A stretch of 64,000 nucleotides of DNA from Chitinophagaceae bacterium (GCA_016720565.1 JADKKJ010000011.1:496001-560000); one strand, 5' to 3'. Counted from the stretch's first letter, positions 35,178-43,724 are shown. Notes: a model not told the origin generated them from the sequence alone. Translations and numbers: made by a program.

Positions 35178-38100
35178 TTAAAAAGAAACCTGCACACCCA
35201 TTACAAATGATTTTGGTGTAGCGTAATTACCTGCGAAAATGCCATTTGACTTTGGCTCCGGGGAATTACCGGTGAATTTGGTGATGTAAAACAGGTTATT
35301 CATGTTAAGGAAAAGACGTGCCTGCGATAAAACCCTTGTTTTGCTGAGAATAGGTTTACTGAAATCATATGACAGTGTAACCTCCCTGCAGGCCAGGTAA
35401 TCCCCTTTCTCATAAAAGTTTGAGTTATTACTCTGCAGCACTGAATTCGCATTATTGTTCCTTGTATAATTCTTCTTTCCGGCTGGTGCTCCCACCTGGT
35501 CAGCGAAATAAACCTTAGGGATATCCTTCATGGAATTATCACCAGAGAAACCTTTTTTCTGCCAGTCAATATAATTGAAAGTACCCTGGTAGTTGCCCAG
35601 TGTTCTTGTAACAAGGTCATTATATAATGTATGACCTACGGCAAAATCCCAACGGGTGTAAAGACTGAACCCTTTATAGGAAAGGGTAGTTGAAAATCCC
35701 CCCGTGAATTTTGGATTGATATTACCGATATAAACCTGGTCCCTTGAATCGATCGTGTCATTTTTATCTACGTCCATCCAGTTTACGTCTCCTGGTGTTA
35801 TTTTACCTAAACCACTGGTCAGGCCCGGTCCGGATATCAATGCCACCGCATCATAACGGTTGTTGGCCACTTTAGCGATCTCTGCAGCATCCTGGAATAT
35901 AGATACCTGTTTAAAAGCATAGATAGCGCCTAAAGGCTGGCCTTCCTGCAGGCCAGTAACCCAGATCAATTTACCTGCATTTGCATCATAGATCTGGAAC
36001 CCACCCTGGCGATTGTTTTCATTTCCATTATATGGAAGCTTTGTGATCTTATTCTTTACAAAGGCGATGTTCGCGCTTGCATCCAGTGTAATACCACTGT
36101 TGGTCTTAAGGATCTTCGCATTTACGGTGAATTCATAACCCTTGTTCTCCAGTTCACCATTATTGGTAGTGATACCACCAAAACCTGTATATCCGGGAAG
36201 AACCAGGCTTTGCAGGATATCACTGTTAAGTCTTTTGAAATAGTCAAATATCAGGGTGACCCTGTTATGGAACAGTCCCATATCCAAACCAAGATCGGTG
36301 GTGGTACTTTTTTCCCAGGCCAGTTTAGGATTTACAGGAAGTGTATTTAAGAAACCAAGACTTCCATTATAATTACCCTGTGATCCATAACCACCCTGCA
36401 CATCATAGTTACCAATTCCAGACGCGTTTCCATTTACACCATAACTGATACGGGGTTTAACAGAGGTAATATATTTAGCGACCGATGATCTTTTGAAGAA
36501 AGCTTCATTGTGAAGGTTCCATCCAACGGACATGCCTGGAAAAAATCCCCAGCGTGCTTTTTCTGCAAGGCTTGAAATACCATCTGCGCGGTGAACGAAG
36601 GTCAGCAGGTAGCGGTTGTCGTAGTTATAATTTATCCTGCTGAAATTGGAAATGATACGGAACTGCGATTTTGTACTGAAATTACTTCCGGATGCAAAAA
36701 CGGTGGAAGCATTCACAGTTGGGATATCATCTGTCGGGGCGCCTGTACCAGATACCTGTGTACTCAGCGATTTTTGGCCAAATGACTCTGCACCTACCAT
36801 TACATCCAGGTTATGCTTGCTCTTGAAGGTCTTCGTATAATTTACAATACCGTTATACGTGGCCTGAACGGTTCTGCCAAAAGAAGAGAACGCAGGTCTT
36901 GTAGTATTAAAACCCTGTGGCGTTGTATATAACTGGCCATAGGTTTGGGTGGCTTTGGTAAAGCCATCGTTTAAATTTTCAAACAGGTAAATATTTCCTG
37001 AGAGTTTTACATAAAGATTCTTAAGGATATCGTATTTCAGGTAAGCATTGCCGGTAATACGGTTGATCTCATTGCCGCGAATATTTTTACTCAGCCAATA
37101 AAGAGGATTACCATCAGTGATACCATTTCCCGGGTTGGGATTGGTCTTGGCTGAATCCAGCCAGGGATTCATCGTTGGCCATAAACCGATATTACGATAC
37201 AGGGTATTGATCTCTCCGCCAATAACTCCGTATTGACTGGAAGTAGAGAAGGTAGCTCCTGAACCTGCCTCCAGGTTTGATTTTATTTTATAAGATCCAT
37301 TGATTGTTCCGGAATAACGCTTGTAATCAGAGCCCACGATGATGCCCGTCTCTTTATAATAATTAAAGCTTGCATAATACTTGCCCCTGTCATTACCTCC
37401 CGAAACATTGATATAATGATCATCAGTGTAGGCGTTACGGAATACCAGGTCAGCCACTTCACCTCCATGGTCTTTAAAAATGATAGTTCCGCCATAAGGA
37501 TCACCTACGGTATCCCAACCGTTCTGAAGAAGATAGGCATTGGAAACATCATATTTCCTGATATCAAATAGATTGAAATCGGCGACACCCGTTCCTGCAG
37601 GAACACCAGGACCAGTAGGCAATCCATATCCCCTTGATTGGTTTACAGCAGTAAGTGTACGCTGGGAATTAAAATTACCAAGTCGGTTATAATAGATATA
37701 ATCCTTCGCATTTAAATACGTATAATCATCTCTGTTCTTATTGGTGCCCCTTAGGTATTTGTAAGAGATCTGGGCTGTACCGGATTTTCCCTGTTTAGTG
37801 GTGATCAGGATAACCCCATTGGTTGCCCTGGTTCCATAGATGGCCGTAGATGCAGCGTCTTTCAGTAATTCAATGGAGGCTACATCATCTGGTGAAATAT
37901 CATTAAGGGAACGAACGATCCCATCAACTACCACGAGCGGAGAAACATCACTGCTGATAGTAGAATATCCCCGAAGCAGGATAGAAGGTGCAGCACCCGG
38001 CGATCCGGAATTGTTTACCACCCTGATACCAGCGATAGATCCCTGGAGGGCCGTACCCACATTTGAACGCGGAGCGCTTTTTAATACTGTATTATCCAAT

Positions 38101-38477
38101 TTCCCAATGGCACTGCTGATGTTTCTCCTGGATTGTGTACCATAACCCACAACAACAACTTCGCCAAGGTTAGTGACATCCGTTTTCATAACGATGGATA
38201 TATCCATGGATGTTCCTACCGGAAAGGATTGAGGGGTATAGCCGGTATATGTAAACTCCAGAATATCGCCCTGGCTGGCTGAAATGGAAAACTCACCATT
38301 ATTGTTGGTTTGGGTGGCCAGTTTCTTCCCTTTTACTGAAACAGAAACCGAAGCCAAAGGCCGGTTATCATCCTCTGAAAGGACCTTTCCTTTTATGTTT
38401 CCGTTCTGGGACCAAACTGTTGTACTGAAAAAGCTGAATAATATCAGCAGTACAAAGTTCCTTAGTGGAGGCATCAT
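35178..38477 (-). CDS. SusC/RagA TonB-dependent transporter (NanO-like)
   Basis: A 1099-residue outer-membrane transporter. After the signal peptide (1-23) comes a CarboxypepD_reg-like domain (about 27-105), the linker EVVVVGYGTQ, and the plug (about 115-235) with NSGSPGAAPSILLRG, DGIVRSL and DAASTAIYGTRATNGVI. A long barrel ends in ...PKSFVMGVQVSF. It is the first gene of the minus-strand locus, with a 19-bp palindromic operator in its leader. Substrate assignment to sialic acid or sialoglycans is from context. Confidence 0.94.
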   Translation of the reverse strand: MMPPLRNFVLLILFSFFSTTVWSQNGNIKGKVLSEDDNRPLASVSVSVKGKKLATQTNNNGEFSISASQGDILEFTYTGYTPQSFPVGTSMDISIVMKTDVTNLGEVVVVGYGTQSRRNISSAIGKLDNTVLKSAPRSNVGTALQGSIAGIRVVNNSGSPGAAPSILLRGYSTISSDVSPLVVVDGIVRSLNDISPDDVASIELLKDAASTAIYGTRATNGVILITTKQGKSGTAQISYKYLRGTNKNRDDYTYLNAKDYIYYNRLGNFNSQRTLTAVNQSRGYGLPTGPGVPAGTGVADFNLFDIRKYDVSNAYLLQNGWDTVGDPYGGTIIFKDHGGEVADLVFRNAYTDDHYINVSGGNDRGKYYASFNYYKETGIIVGSDYKRYSGTINGSYKIKSNLEAGSGATFSTSSQYGVIGGEINTLYRNIGLWPTMNPWLDSAKTNPNPGNGITDGNPLYWLSKNIRGNEINRITGNAYLKYDILKNLYVKLSGNIYLFENLNDGFTKATQTYGQLYTTPQGFNTTRPAFSSFGRTVQATYNGIVNYTKTFKSKHNLDVMVGAESFGQKSLSTQVSGTGAPTDDIPTVNASTVFASGSNFSTKSQFRIISNFSRINYNYDNRYLLTFVHRADGISSLAEKARWGFFPGMSVGWNLHNEAFFKRSSVAKYITSVKPRISYGVNGNASGIGNYDVQGGYGSQGNYNGSLGFLNTLPVNPKLAWEKSTTTDLGLDMGLFHNRVTLIFDYFKRLNSDILQSLVLPGYTGFGGITTNNGELENKGYEFTVNAKILKTNSGITLDASANIAFVKNKITKLPYNGNENNRQGGFQIYDANAGKLIWVTGLQEGQPLGAIYAFKQVSIFQDAAEIAKVANNRYDAVALISGPGLTSGLGKITPGDVNWMDVDKNDTIDSRDQVYIGNINPKFTGGFSTTLSYKGFSLYTRWDFAVGHTLYNDLVTRTLGNYQGTFNYIDWQKKGFSGDNSMKDIPKVYFADQVGAPAGKKNYTRNNNANSVLQSNNSNFYEKGDYLACREVTLSYDFSKPILSKTRVLSQARLFLNMNNLFYITKFTGNSPEPKSNGIFAGNYATPKSFVMGVQVSF

Positions 38478-38504
38478 AAAGCAGCGTTTTTTGAAAGTTT
38501 ATTG

Positions 38505-38523
38505 TATTATGTACGACATAATA
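38505..38523. promoter_or_regulatory. Palindromic operator upstream of susC
   Basis: Perfect 19-bp palindrome TATTATGT-ACG-ACATAATA centred 37 bp upstream of the susC ATG. Its core TTATGT-N3-ACATAA is shared with the site in front of the GntR regulator, as expected for a FadR-type dimer. Confidence 0.8.
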
Positions 38524-38657
38524 AAAATAATAAATCATCCCCCAAATTGCCAAAATAATTTTAACTATTTTTTAATTAGCTAACTATCAATATATTATAT
38601 TCATTATTTAGGTTCTTTTTCTTGTTCTGCTTATAATTCGTAGTTTTAGTTAATTGA

Positions 38658-38672
38658 TTATGTAATACATAA
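38658..38672. promoter_or_regulatory. Palindromic operator upstream of the GntR regulator
   Basis: Perfect palindrome TTATGT-AAT-ACATAA ending 6 bp before the regulator ATG. Same half-sites and spacing as the susC operator, suggesting autoregulation. Confidence 0.8.
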
Positions 38673-38678
38673 CAGGCT

Positions 38679-39392
38679 ATGCTTACTCAACTTCAAGATT
38701 CACTGATCACGATCGATAACAGCTCACTGGTAGATAAAGTAGAGGCCAGCCTGGTCAGCCTATTGCAGCAGCAGAAATTGAAGATCGGCGACCAGATCCC
38801 AAAGGAAACCGACCTGGCCAAAACGCTGGGGGTAAGTCGCACGGTGATCCGCGAGGCCCTGCTCAGATTAAGAATGATGGGGCTAATTGAATCTAAAAAG
38901 AAGAAGGGTTCCATTATCACCAGTCCTGACATTTTTGGCAACCTGGGCAAGAGTATGAATCCGCATATACTTGACCAGGAAACATTGAGAGAAATGTTTG
39001 AGATACGGCTGGTGCTGGAGATAGGTATGGCCGATCTCTTATTTCACCGCATCACAAAGCAGGATATTGAAGAGTTGAAAGTGATCGTAAGCAATGAGCC
39101 CCCTGCAACGCAATATCATCTGTTTAATATTGAACATGAGATCGCATTTCATGGAAAGCTTTATGAGATCACCGGGAACAATGCCATGAAGAAATTTCAA
39201 AAAATGCTACTTCCGGTTTTTGATTACGTTCATCAGAGTGGTTTGCTAAAACGCCAGCCCATGCTGAAGGTCTTTGTTTCACACACTGAACTGGTAAGTA
39301 TTTTAGAAAATGGCAATCCCGAAAAATTCAGAAGCGGCATGAGAAACCACCTGGAGAATCACTTTACCCGATTGTTTGATGAAGGATCCTGA
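38679..39392 (+). CDS. FadR-type GntR transcriptional regulator of the sialic acid locus
   Basis: A 237-residue regulator. The N-terminal winged helix has IPKETDLAKTLGVSRTVIREALLRL (residues 40-64 region), the GntR signature. The C-terminal FCD ligand domain has helical segments with metal-binding histidines (HEIAFHGKLYEITGN, VSHTELVSIL, MRNHLENHF). It is divergent to susC and flanked by the paired operators, so it probably represses the operon and itself until sialic acid or a breakdown product binds. Its 3' end overlaps the convergent O-antigen ligase by 34 bp. Confidence 0.9.
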   Translation: MLTQLQDSLITIDNSSLVDKVEASLVSLLQQQKLKIGDQIPKETDLAKTLGVSRTVIREALLRLRMMGLIESKKKKGSIITSPDIFGNLGKSMNPHILDQETLREMFEIRLVLEIGMADLLFHRITKQDIEELKVIVSNEPPATQYHLFNIEHEIAFHGKLYEITGNNAMKKFQKMLLPVFDYVHQSGLLKRQPMLKVFVSHTELVSILENGNPEKFRSGMRNHLENHFTRLFDEGS

Positions 39393-40546
39393 ATCGTCTT
39401 TCGGGCTATCAAGGCCATACAAAGAAAGAACAGCGACCCCAGTTTATCCGTCTCTACCAGGTCGCTTAGAAAATTCAGCAATAATAGCATTGAAATAACA
39501 GAAGCCGTCATCAGGGCTATCACCCTTTCAAACTCATTATCGTTGCTTCGCTGGTAATTTTTTTCCGCAAACCAGATCATTGCGCCGAATAAACATAACA
39601 AAAGGATCAGTCCGGGTATGCCCTGCTCTATTGCCGTGAGTAAAAAATAATTGTGCACCGTAGAATGATCCGGGTTCTTACTGACCCAGGTTTTAAAAGC
39701 CGGCACTGCATAGGGTTTGTACTCCTCATAAAAACAATTCGGTCCAAAACCCAACAGCCATTTGTCTTTAACCATCCTGGCCCCGGCTACCCAACGGTAA
39801 AATCTTTCCGCAGTGGAAACATCTTTTAATTGATAGGTGGCTATCCAATGCTCCCTGAAATCTTCATGAAAAATTGTGCTGCGGTACTCCGGCGCAAAGC
39901 GCAGATATCGATCATTGCTGCTTAACCAAAAAATGGAACCTGCCACAAGTACTATACATATCAAATAGGCTACAAATAATTTCCGCTTACTCGCCAGCCA
40001 GGCAGCCAAAAGACCTACCGGAAGGGCCAGCCAGGCGCCACGGGAATAAGAAAAAAACAAAGCCACCAAAAATATCACCATGACCAGGGCAAGCAGCCAT
40101 CTTAGTTTGCCACTTGATAAAACAAAAGCGGCAACAGTAACAGGCAGCATACATACCAGCATAGCGGAGTAATTCACATGATTCCTGAAAAAAGGAAACA
40201 ATGCCTTATTGATAGTTGCAAACTGGAATCCCATCATGCTATGACGAATCATCACGATCAGTACTGCAAGGAACATAGAACCCAAAAGAAGGGTACCCGT
40301 GATCCGGATATTCTTCCGGTCGGCAAAAACAATAGTTCCAGCTAACAGGAAGGCAGCTATATACCAAAGTTTGGCAAGCAGGTATTTTACAGAGATCAGA
40401 AAATGCGTAGAAAACAGGAGACTGATAATGGTCCAGCCTAAAAGGAAAAAAAGAATAAGCAGCAAAGGATGCAGCAGTACTGCATTGGGAACAAGACCAG
40501 GTCGGTATACCCATGCAGCCAGAAAACAAAAAGCCACCAGTAGCAT
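39359..40546 (-). CDS. O-antigen ligase/polymerase family membrane protein
   Basis: At least 395 residues with about ten membrane helices and the Wzy_C block FFSYSRGAWLALPVG. The first ATG is at 40546, but the same frame stays open upstream to the wzz-like stop (40688-40690), and the extra residues look like genuine family sequence, including FSIPFSWEYHVTSSLGTDLP. No ATG, GTG or TTG occurs in that extension, so the true start (up to about 40675) is unresolved. It forms a unit with the Wzz-like gene and probably polymerises or ligates surface polysaccharide. Confidence 0.85.
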   Translation of the reverse strand: MLLVAFCFLAAWVYRPGLVPNAVLLHPLLLILFFLLGWTIISLLFSTHFLISVKYLLAKLWYIAAFLLAGTIVFADRKNIRITGTLLLGSMFLAVLIVMIRHSMMGFQFATINKALFPFFRNHVNYSAMLVCMLPVTVAAFVLSSGKLRWLLALVMVIFLVALFFSYSRGAWLALPVGLLAAWLASKRKLFVAYLICIVLVAGSIFWLSSNDRYLRFAPEYRSTIFHEDFREHWIATYQLKDVSTAERFYRWVAGARMVKDKWLLGFGPNCFYEEYKPYAVPAFKTWVSKNPDHSTVHNYFLLTAIEQGIPGLILLLCLFGAMIWFAEKNYQRSNDNEFERVIALMTASVISMLLLLNFLSDLVETDKLGSLFFLCMALIARKTIQDPSSNNRVK

Positions 40547-40687
40547 AAGCGGTTCATCCGGAAGGTCCGTACCTAAAGAAGAAGTGACATGATATTCCCA
40601 GGAAAACGGAATGGAAAAGATCAGCAGGAAAAACAGGATATTCTTCCATGACCAGCTTACTTGTTTATCTGCTATAGGCCAGCATGA

Positions 40688-41458
40688 TCAGGAAATGCTG
40701 GTTCTTTCACGATAAACAGCCAATAAAACAGATAACAGCAATGACAAAATGAAAACCGCAATGAGTATGGGAATAACCCTTGGGCGATCGGGTCTGATTG
40801 CTGGCCTGGCTTTTTCGATCACTACCAGTGCCGGGGCTTTTACCTCAGCAATGGTCTCATATTCTGCTAATAGCTTTTTCAGTTGAGTGATCTTTTCCTC
40901 CTGGTTCTTTCCAGGTTCGGTGACGATGGAAGAACTGTCAAGCTTTTGCTTCAGGTGACGTATCATATGTTGGTTACCTGCATTTCTAGCTTCGGTATGA
41001 ATTAGCTGTAGCTGATCCATGATGGCATTTGCCAGTTGGGGAGCCAGATCAGGATCTGTATCCCATACACTAATTTTCAATTCGCCATTTCCCGATTTGA
41101 TCACGCTGGTCTTTCCTTTTAAAATTTCAGCAGACAGGGCTCTGGCTTTGGGGCCCTTTAAGCGATAATGATCAAATAGATTGAATTGATCGGTAACCGC
41201 CAGGTAAACTGTATCCAGTTGCCCGCTGCCAGCTATTACATCCAGCTCATCTGCTGAGCCCAGGTCAGAATAAAGCAGCTGTATATTTTCATTGAATAAT
41301 CGTGACTTGTCATTTGAATATACACTTGATGGCAGGGCCGTTGTAACCGATAAATATTCAGGCGCCTTAAACCAGGTATAGGCTACCGCAGCCACCATGG
41401 CAATGGCGACAACGGTAAGGATGATCTTATATTGATGAGCGAATATTTTTTTTAGCAT
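40688..41458 (-). CDS. Wzz-like chain-length determinant protein
   Basis: A 256-residue inner-membrane protein with one helix near each end (about residues 10-28 and 228-247) and a large periplasmic part between them, the topology of Wzz/PCP proteins that set O-antigen or exopolysaccharide length. The ATG at 41458 (MLKKIFAHQY) starts at the first helix; a longer reading adds an unlikely N-terminus. Its TGA stop is in the same frame as the downstream ligase. The cytoplasmic tyrosine kinase part found in some co-polymerases is absent. Confidence 0.75.
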   Translation of the reverse strand: MLKKIFAHQYKIILTVVAIAMVAAVAYTWFKAPEYLSVTTALPSSVYSNDKSRLFNENIQLLYSDLGSADELDVIAGSGQLDTVYLAVTDQFNLFDHYRLKGPKARALSAEILKGKTSVIKSGNGELKISVWDTDPDLAPQLANAIMDQLQLIHTEARNAGNQHMIRHLKQKLDSSSIVTEPGKNQEEKITQLKKLLAEYETIAEVKAPALVVIEKARPAIRPDRPRVIPILIAVFILSLLLSVLLAVYRERTSIS

Positions 41459-41471
41459 ATATCGGGTGATG

Positions 41472-41495
41472 AAGTTGAGGAGTTGACAGGTTGAG
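41472..41495. repeat. Octamer array, unit xxGTTGAx
   Basis: Three 8-bp units: AAGTTGAG, GAGTTGAC, AGGTTGAG. The array is just upstream of the Wzz-like start codon, between it and the Lrp gene. Confidence 0.5.
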
Positions 41496-41561
41496 CAAGC
41501 TAAGTTAAATAAAGTATCCAAGCTTGTTCACTCCCTTTCTATCTATCTACCTATTCACCAA

Positions 41562-42029
41562 TTACCCACTCACCCTTACATTACGCGAGAAGCTTTCTTC
41601 CAGTGAAATAAAGGTCTCTGTCCTTTCAATGCCTTTGATCTTTTGCAACTGGTCGTGTAGCACAAATCGAAGTTCCGTAATATCCTTGCAAACGATCTCC
41701 GCGAACATGCTGTAGTTACCTGTTGTATAATTAAGCCGCACGATCTCGGGGATCTTCTGTAACTGGTTAGCCACGGCATCATAAAGGGAACTTTCTTTCA
41801 GGTAGATGCCAATAAAAGCGATCACATCATAGCCCAGTTTTTTCAGGTCAGCCTTCAACCGCGTGCCTTTTACCAGTCCGGCCTCTTCCAGTTTTTTGAT
41901 TCGAACATGGATCGTTCCGCCAGAAACAAATAATTTCTTTCCCAGCTCGGCATAAGAGATGGCCTCATTGTCCATCAGGTACTGAATGATCTGCAGATCC
42001 AGTTTGTCAAGATTCAATTTGCTGGCCAT
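41562..42029 (-). CDS. Lrp/AsnC family transcriptional regulator
   Basis: A 155-residue regulator with an N-terminal helix-turn-helix (DLQIIQYLMDNEAISYAELG, then GGTIHVRIKKLEEAGLV) and the C-terminal RAM/AsnC ligand-binding domain (AFIGIYLKESS, GNYSMFAEIVC). Members form octamers and respond to amino acids. The gene is monocistronic in appearance, divergent from the tRNA-like RNA gene. Its regulon cannot be deduced from position. Confidence 0.92.
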   Translation of the reverse strand: MASKLNLDKLDLQIIQYLMDNEAISYAELGKKLFVSGGTIHVRIKKLEEAGLVKGTRLKADLKKLGYDVIAFIGIYLKESSLYDAVANQLQKIPEIVRLNYTTGNYSMFAEIVCKDITELRFVLHDQLQKIKGIERTETFISLEESFSRNVRVSG

Positions 42030-42113
42030 TTTTTATATCATTTTTGAATGAATAATTGCAAATTAGATATTTTATTAGATAATTTCTATAATTATTAAAA
42101 TAGTATTGAAAAT

Positions 42114-42146
42114 TTTGGAACGAAACAGCCATTCACTGTATATTTG
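42114..42146 (+). promoter_or_regulatory. Strong Bacteroidota-type promoter for the tRNA-like RNA
   Basis: TTTG (42114-42117), 21 bp, then TATATTTG (42139-42146), a full match to the -33/-7 consensus. Transcription should begin near 42154, about 40 nt before the tRNA-like acceptor stem. Confidence 0.82.
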
Positions 42147-42193
42147 TATCAACAAAGCAGTTCTTTAATAGACGATCTCAAAACTGTCAAAAT

Positions 42194-42427
42194 TGTGGGG
42201 TGATGAAATGACGTAAGTCTGGCAGACATGCCCTCTTGTCTCGAGGGTGAGGATAACCCAGCATAAGCGAAAGCTATTGCTGGGTGAACAGGATAAACGT
42301 TGCATAACGCCGATCCCGGGACGCCGGGACCGACTGGGGTTGACCACCAGTAGGTTGAGAGTAGCACTCTCTATTCATTTGTGCAATAGCTAACTGCCTC
42401 GTGGAGGTTCGATCCCTCCCCCTACAG
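42194..42427 (+). ncRNA. tRNA-like RNA with anticodon GUC and a 155-nt variable region
   Basis: Ends fold as a tRNA: acceptor TGTGGGG (42194-42200) pairs with CCCTACA (42420-42426) with one G-U; T8; D stem ATG/CAT; GG of the D loop; anticodon stem CCCTC/GAGGG with 7-nt loop TTGTCTC (anticodon GUC, C38); T arm GGAGG-TTCGATC-CCTCC; discriminator G73. Spacing is canonical except for two insertions. A GAC-GTAA-GTC mini-hairpin sits in the D loop, and about 155 nt of variable region (42248-42402) holds five hairpins: 42256-42285, 42298-42309, 42314-42329, 42333-42351 and 42357-42371. No tmRNA tag frame, no 3' CCA, no group I intron core. It has its own promoter and terminator. Function unknown; a tRNA mimic is inferred. 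Confidence 0.65.
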
Positions 42428-42429
42428 CA

Positions 42430-42468
42430 AAAAGCCTTTCAGTAATAATTACTGAGAGGCTTTTTTTA
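42430..42468 (+). terminator. Intrinsic terminator of the tRNA-like RNA
   Basis: Stem AAGCCTTTCAGTAA / TTACTGAGAGGCTT followed by T7. Read on the minus strand it also has five T, so it may serve the convergent ABC permease gene. Confidence 0.88.
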
Positions 42469-42498
42469 TTCACCGCCATCAACAATCAGGATTCCTTC

Positions 42499-42526
42499 TC
42501 TAAACCCTAATCCCTAAACACTCAAC
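42499..42526. repeat. Heptamer array at the ABC permease stop codon
   Basis: Four 7-bp units TCTAAAC, CCTAATC, CCTAAAC, ACTCAAC. The last unit overlaps the stop codon of the permease gene (42522). Confidence 0.7.
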
Positions 42527-43580
42527 CTTCTCTCACACTCATCGCATCCCTCATTCCATTTCCGAGTAAATTAAAAGCGAGGACCAGTATCATTATGGCA
42601 AAACCAGGCGCCAAGGCCAGCATAGGATTCTGCGTGATGATGAAGTTATAATTCTCCTTGATCATCAATCCCCAGCTGGGTTGTGGTGGCTGCACCCCCA
42701 CTCCTAAAAAACTTAAACCCGCTTCTATCACAATGGCGGATGCAAAATTAGAAGCTGCGATCACAAGCACAGGACCCATGATATTCGGCCAGATATGACG
42801 TACGATGGTTCTTACCGGGCCATAACCTAAAGCCCTTGTCGCTTCTATATATTCCATTTCACGAATAGACAGGATCTGTCCTCTAACCAGTCTCGCCACA
42901 TTCACCCACATGGTCAATCCTACCGCGATGAATACCTGCCAGAAGCCTTTCCCTAATAATAAGGTGATAGCAAATACCAGCAACAAAGTTGGAATACTCC
43001 AGATCACATTGATGAACCACATGATGATATTATCCATGCGGCCACGGAAATAGCCAGCCATGGAGCCAAGTATCAATCCGATGGTCAAAGAGATGATCAC
43101 CGTGATCAATCCAACACTTAAACTAACACGGGTGCCTACTAAAATGCGACTATAAATATCACGTCCGTATTTATCTGTACCCAGTTTGAATTTCTGCTTC
43201 ACTATTGGCATGGAAGCCAGCTGGGAACGGGAATAAGCGATCTTCTCACTCAACCCTTCATCAATAAATTTATCTGCAATGATACTGTCACCTTTCTCCT
43301 GGTAACCATTAATAGGAATAAAATAATATGGATCCTCTTCCCCATTCATCAGCCTGCTGAACCAGGAAGCAGTCCTTACTGTTTTTTCTTTTTTCACCTT
43401 AATGAATTGCTGGGTAAACCCTGGCTTGTTTCCGCCGATCTCCAGAATGATCCTGTTCGCATAAGGCGAAGCATCATCGGCTATAAAATAAGCGAATACG
43501 GCCACCAGCACCGACAGAACGATGATCACCAATCCTATGATGGCGCCTTTATTCTTTTTTAATCTTTTCCAGCTTCTCAT
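42522..43580 (-). CDS. ABC transporter permease, OppC/DppC type
   Basis: A 352-residue inner-membrane protein. One N-terminal helix (about residues 16-36) is followed by a long periplasmic segment (about 37-130), then the BPD_transp_1 core with five helices and the coupling EAA loop EATRALGYGPVRTIVRHIWPN. This is the DppC subfamily of peptide/nickel importers, but the periplasmic insert is longer than usual. No partner permease, ATPase or binding protein is adjacent; they may be elsewhere. The ATG at 43580 (MRSWKRLKKNK) was preferred over an upstream TTG. Confidence 0.88.
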   Translation of the reverse strand: MRSWKRLKKNKGAIIGLVIIVLSVLVAVFAYFIADDASPYANRIILEIGGNKPGFTQQFIKVKKEKTVRTASWFSRLMNGEEDPYYFIPINGYQEKGDSIIADKFIDEGLSEKIAYSRSQLASMPIVKQKFKLGTDKYGRDIYSRILVGTRVSLSVGLITVIISLTIGLILGSMAGYFRGRMDNIIMWFINVIWSIPTLLLVFAITLLLGKGFWQVFIAVGLTMWVNVARLVRGQILSIREMEYIEATRALGYGPVRTIVRHIWPNIMGPVLVIAASNFASAIVIEAGLSFLGVGVQPPQPSWGLMIKENYNFIITQNPMLALAPGFAIMILVLAFNLLGNGMRDAMSVREG

Positions 43581-43590
43581 TCTTAGGAGC

Positions 43591-43618
43591 AACTAGCTTC
43601 CAGCTGTTTGCTATTAGC
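43591..43618. repeat. Heptamer array, unit xxxxAGC
   Basis: Four 7-bp units AACTAGC, TTCCAGC, TGTTTGC, TATTAGC. It lies 10 bp upstream of the permease start. Confidence 0.6.
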
Positions 43619-43668
43619 TTAATTTGTACTTATTACAAGATCAATTTTATGATTGATGAATTATTCCC

Positions 43669-43724
43669 AACTCACTACAGACTCCTGACTGAGGACTCAA
43701 TACTGACAACTCCTAACTGCTAAC
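43669..43724. repeat. Eight-unit heptamer array ending at the GT2 stop codon
   Basis: Eight consecutive 7-bp units, each ending AC: AACTCAC, TACAGAC, TCCTGAC, TGAGGAC, TCAATAC, TGACAAC, TCCTAAC, TGCTAAC. The last unit overlaps the stop codon of the gene at 43720. Confidence 0.85.

Noticed and set aside
38478..38658. Exact -33/-7 promoters for susC and its regulator
   Set aside because: Only partial matches (TTATTTTG, TAGTTTTA) with poor spacing were seen; the operators are the solid signal.
42194..42427. tmRNA (ssrA), RNase P RNA, SRP RNA or group I intron-containing tRNA
   Set aside because: No tag reading frame ending in Ala codons, no conserved tmRNA 5' block, no GAGGAAAGTCC or ACAGAA signatures of RNase P, no GGAAGGAAGCAGC of SRP, no AGACTA-type P7 of group I introns; the anticodon stem is closed locally by CCCTC/GAGGG.
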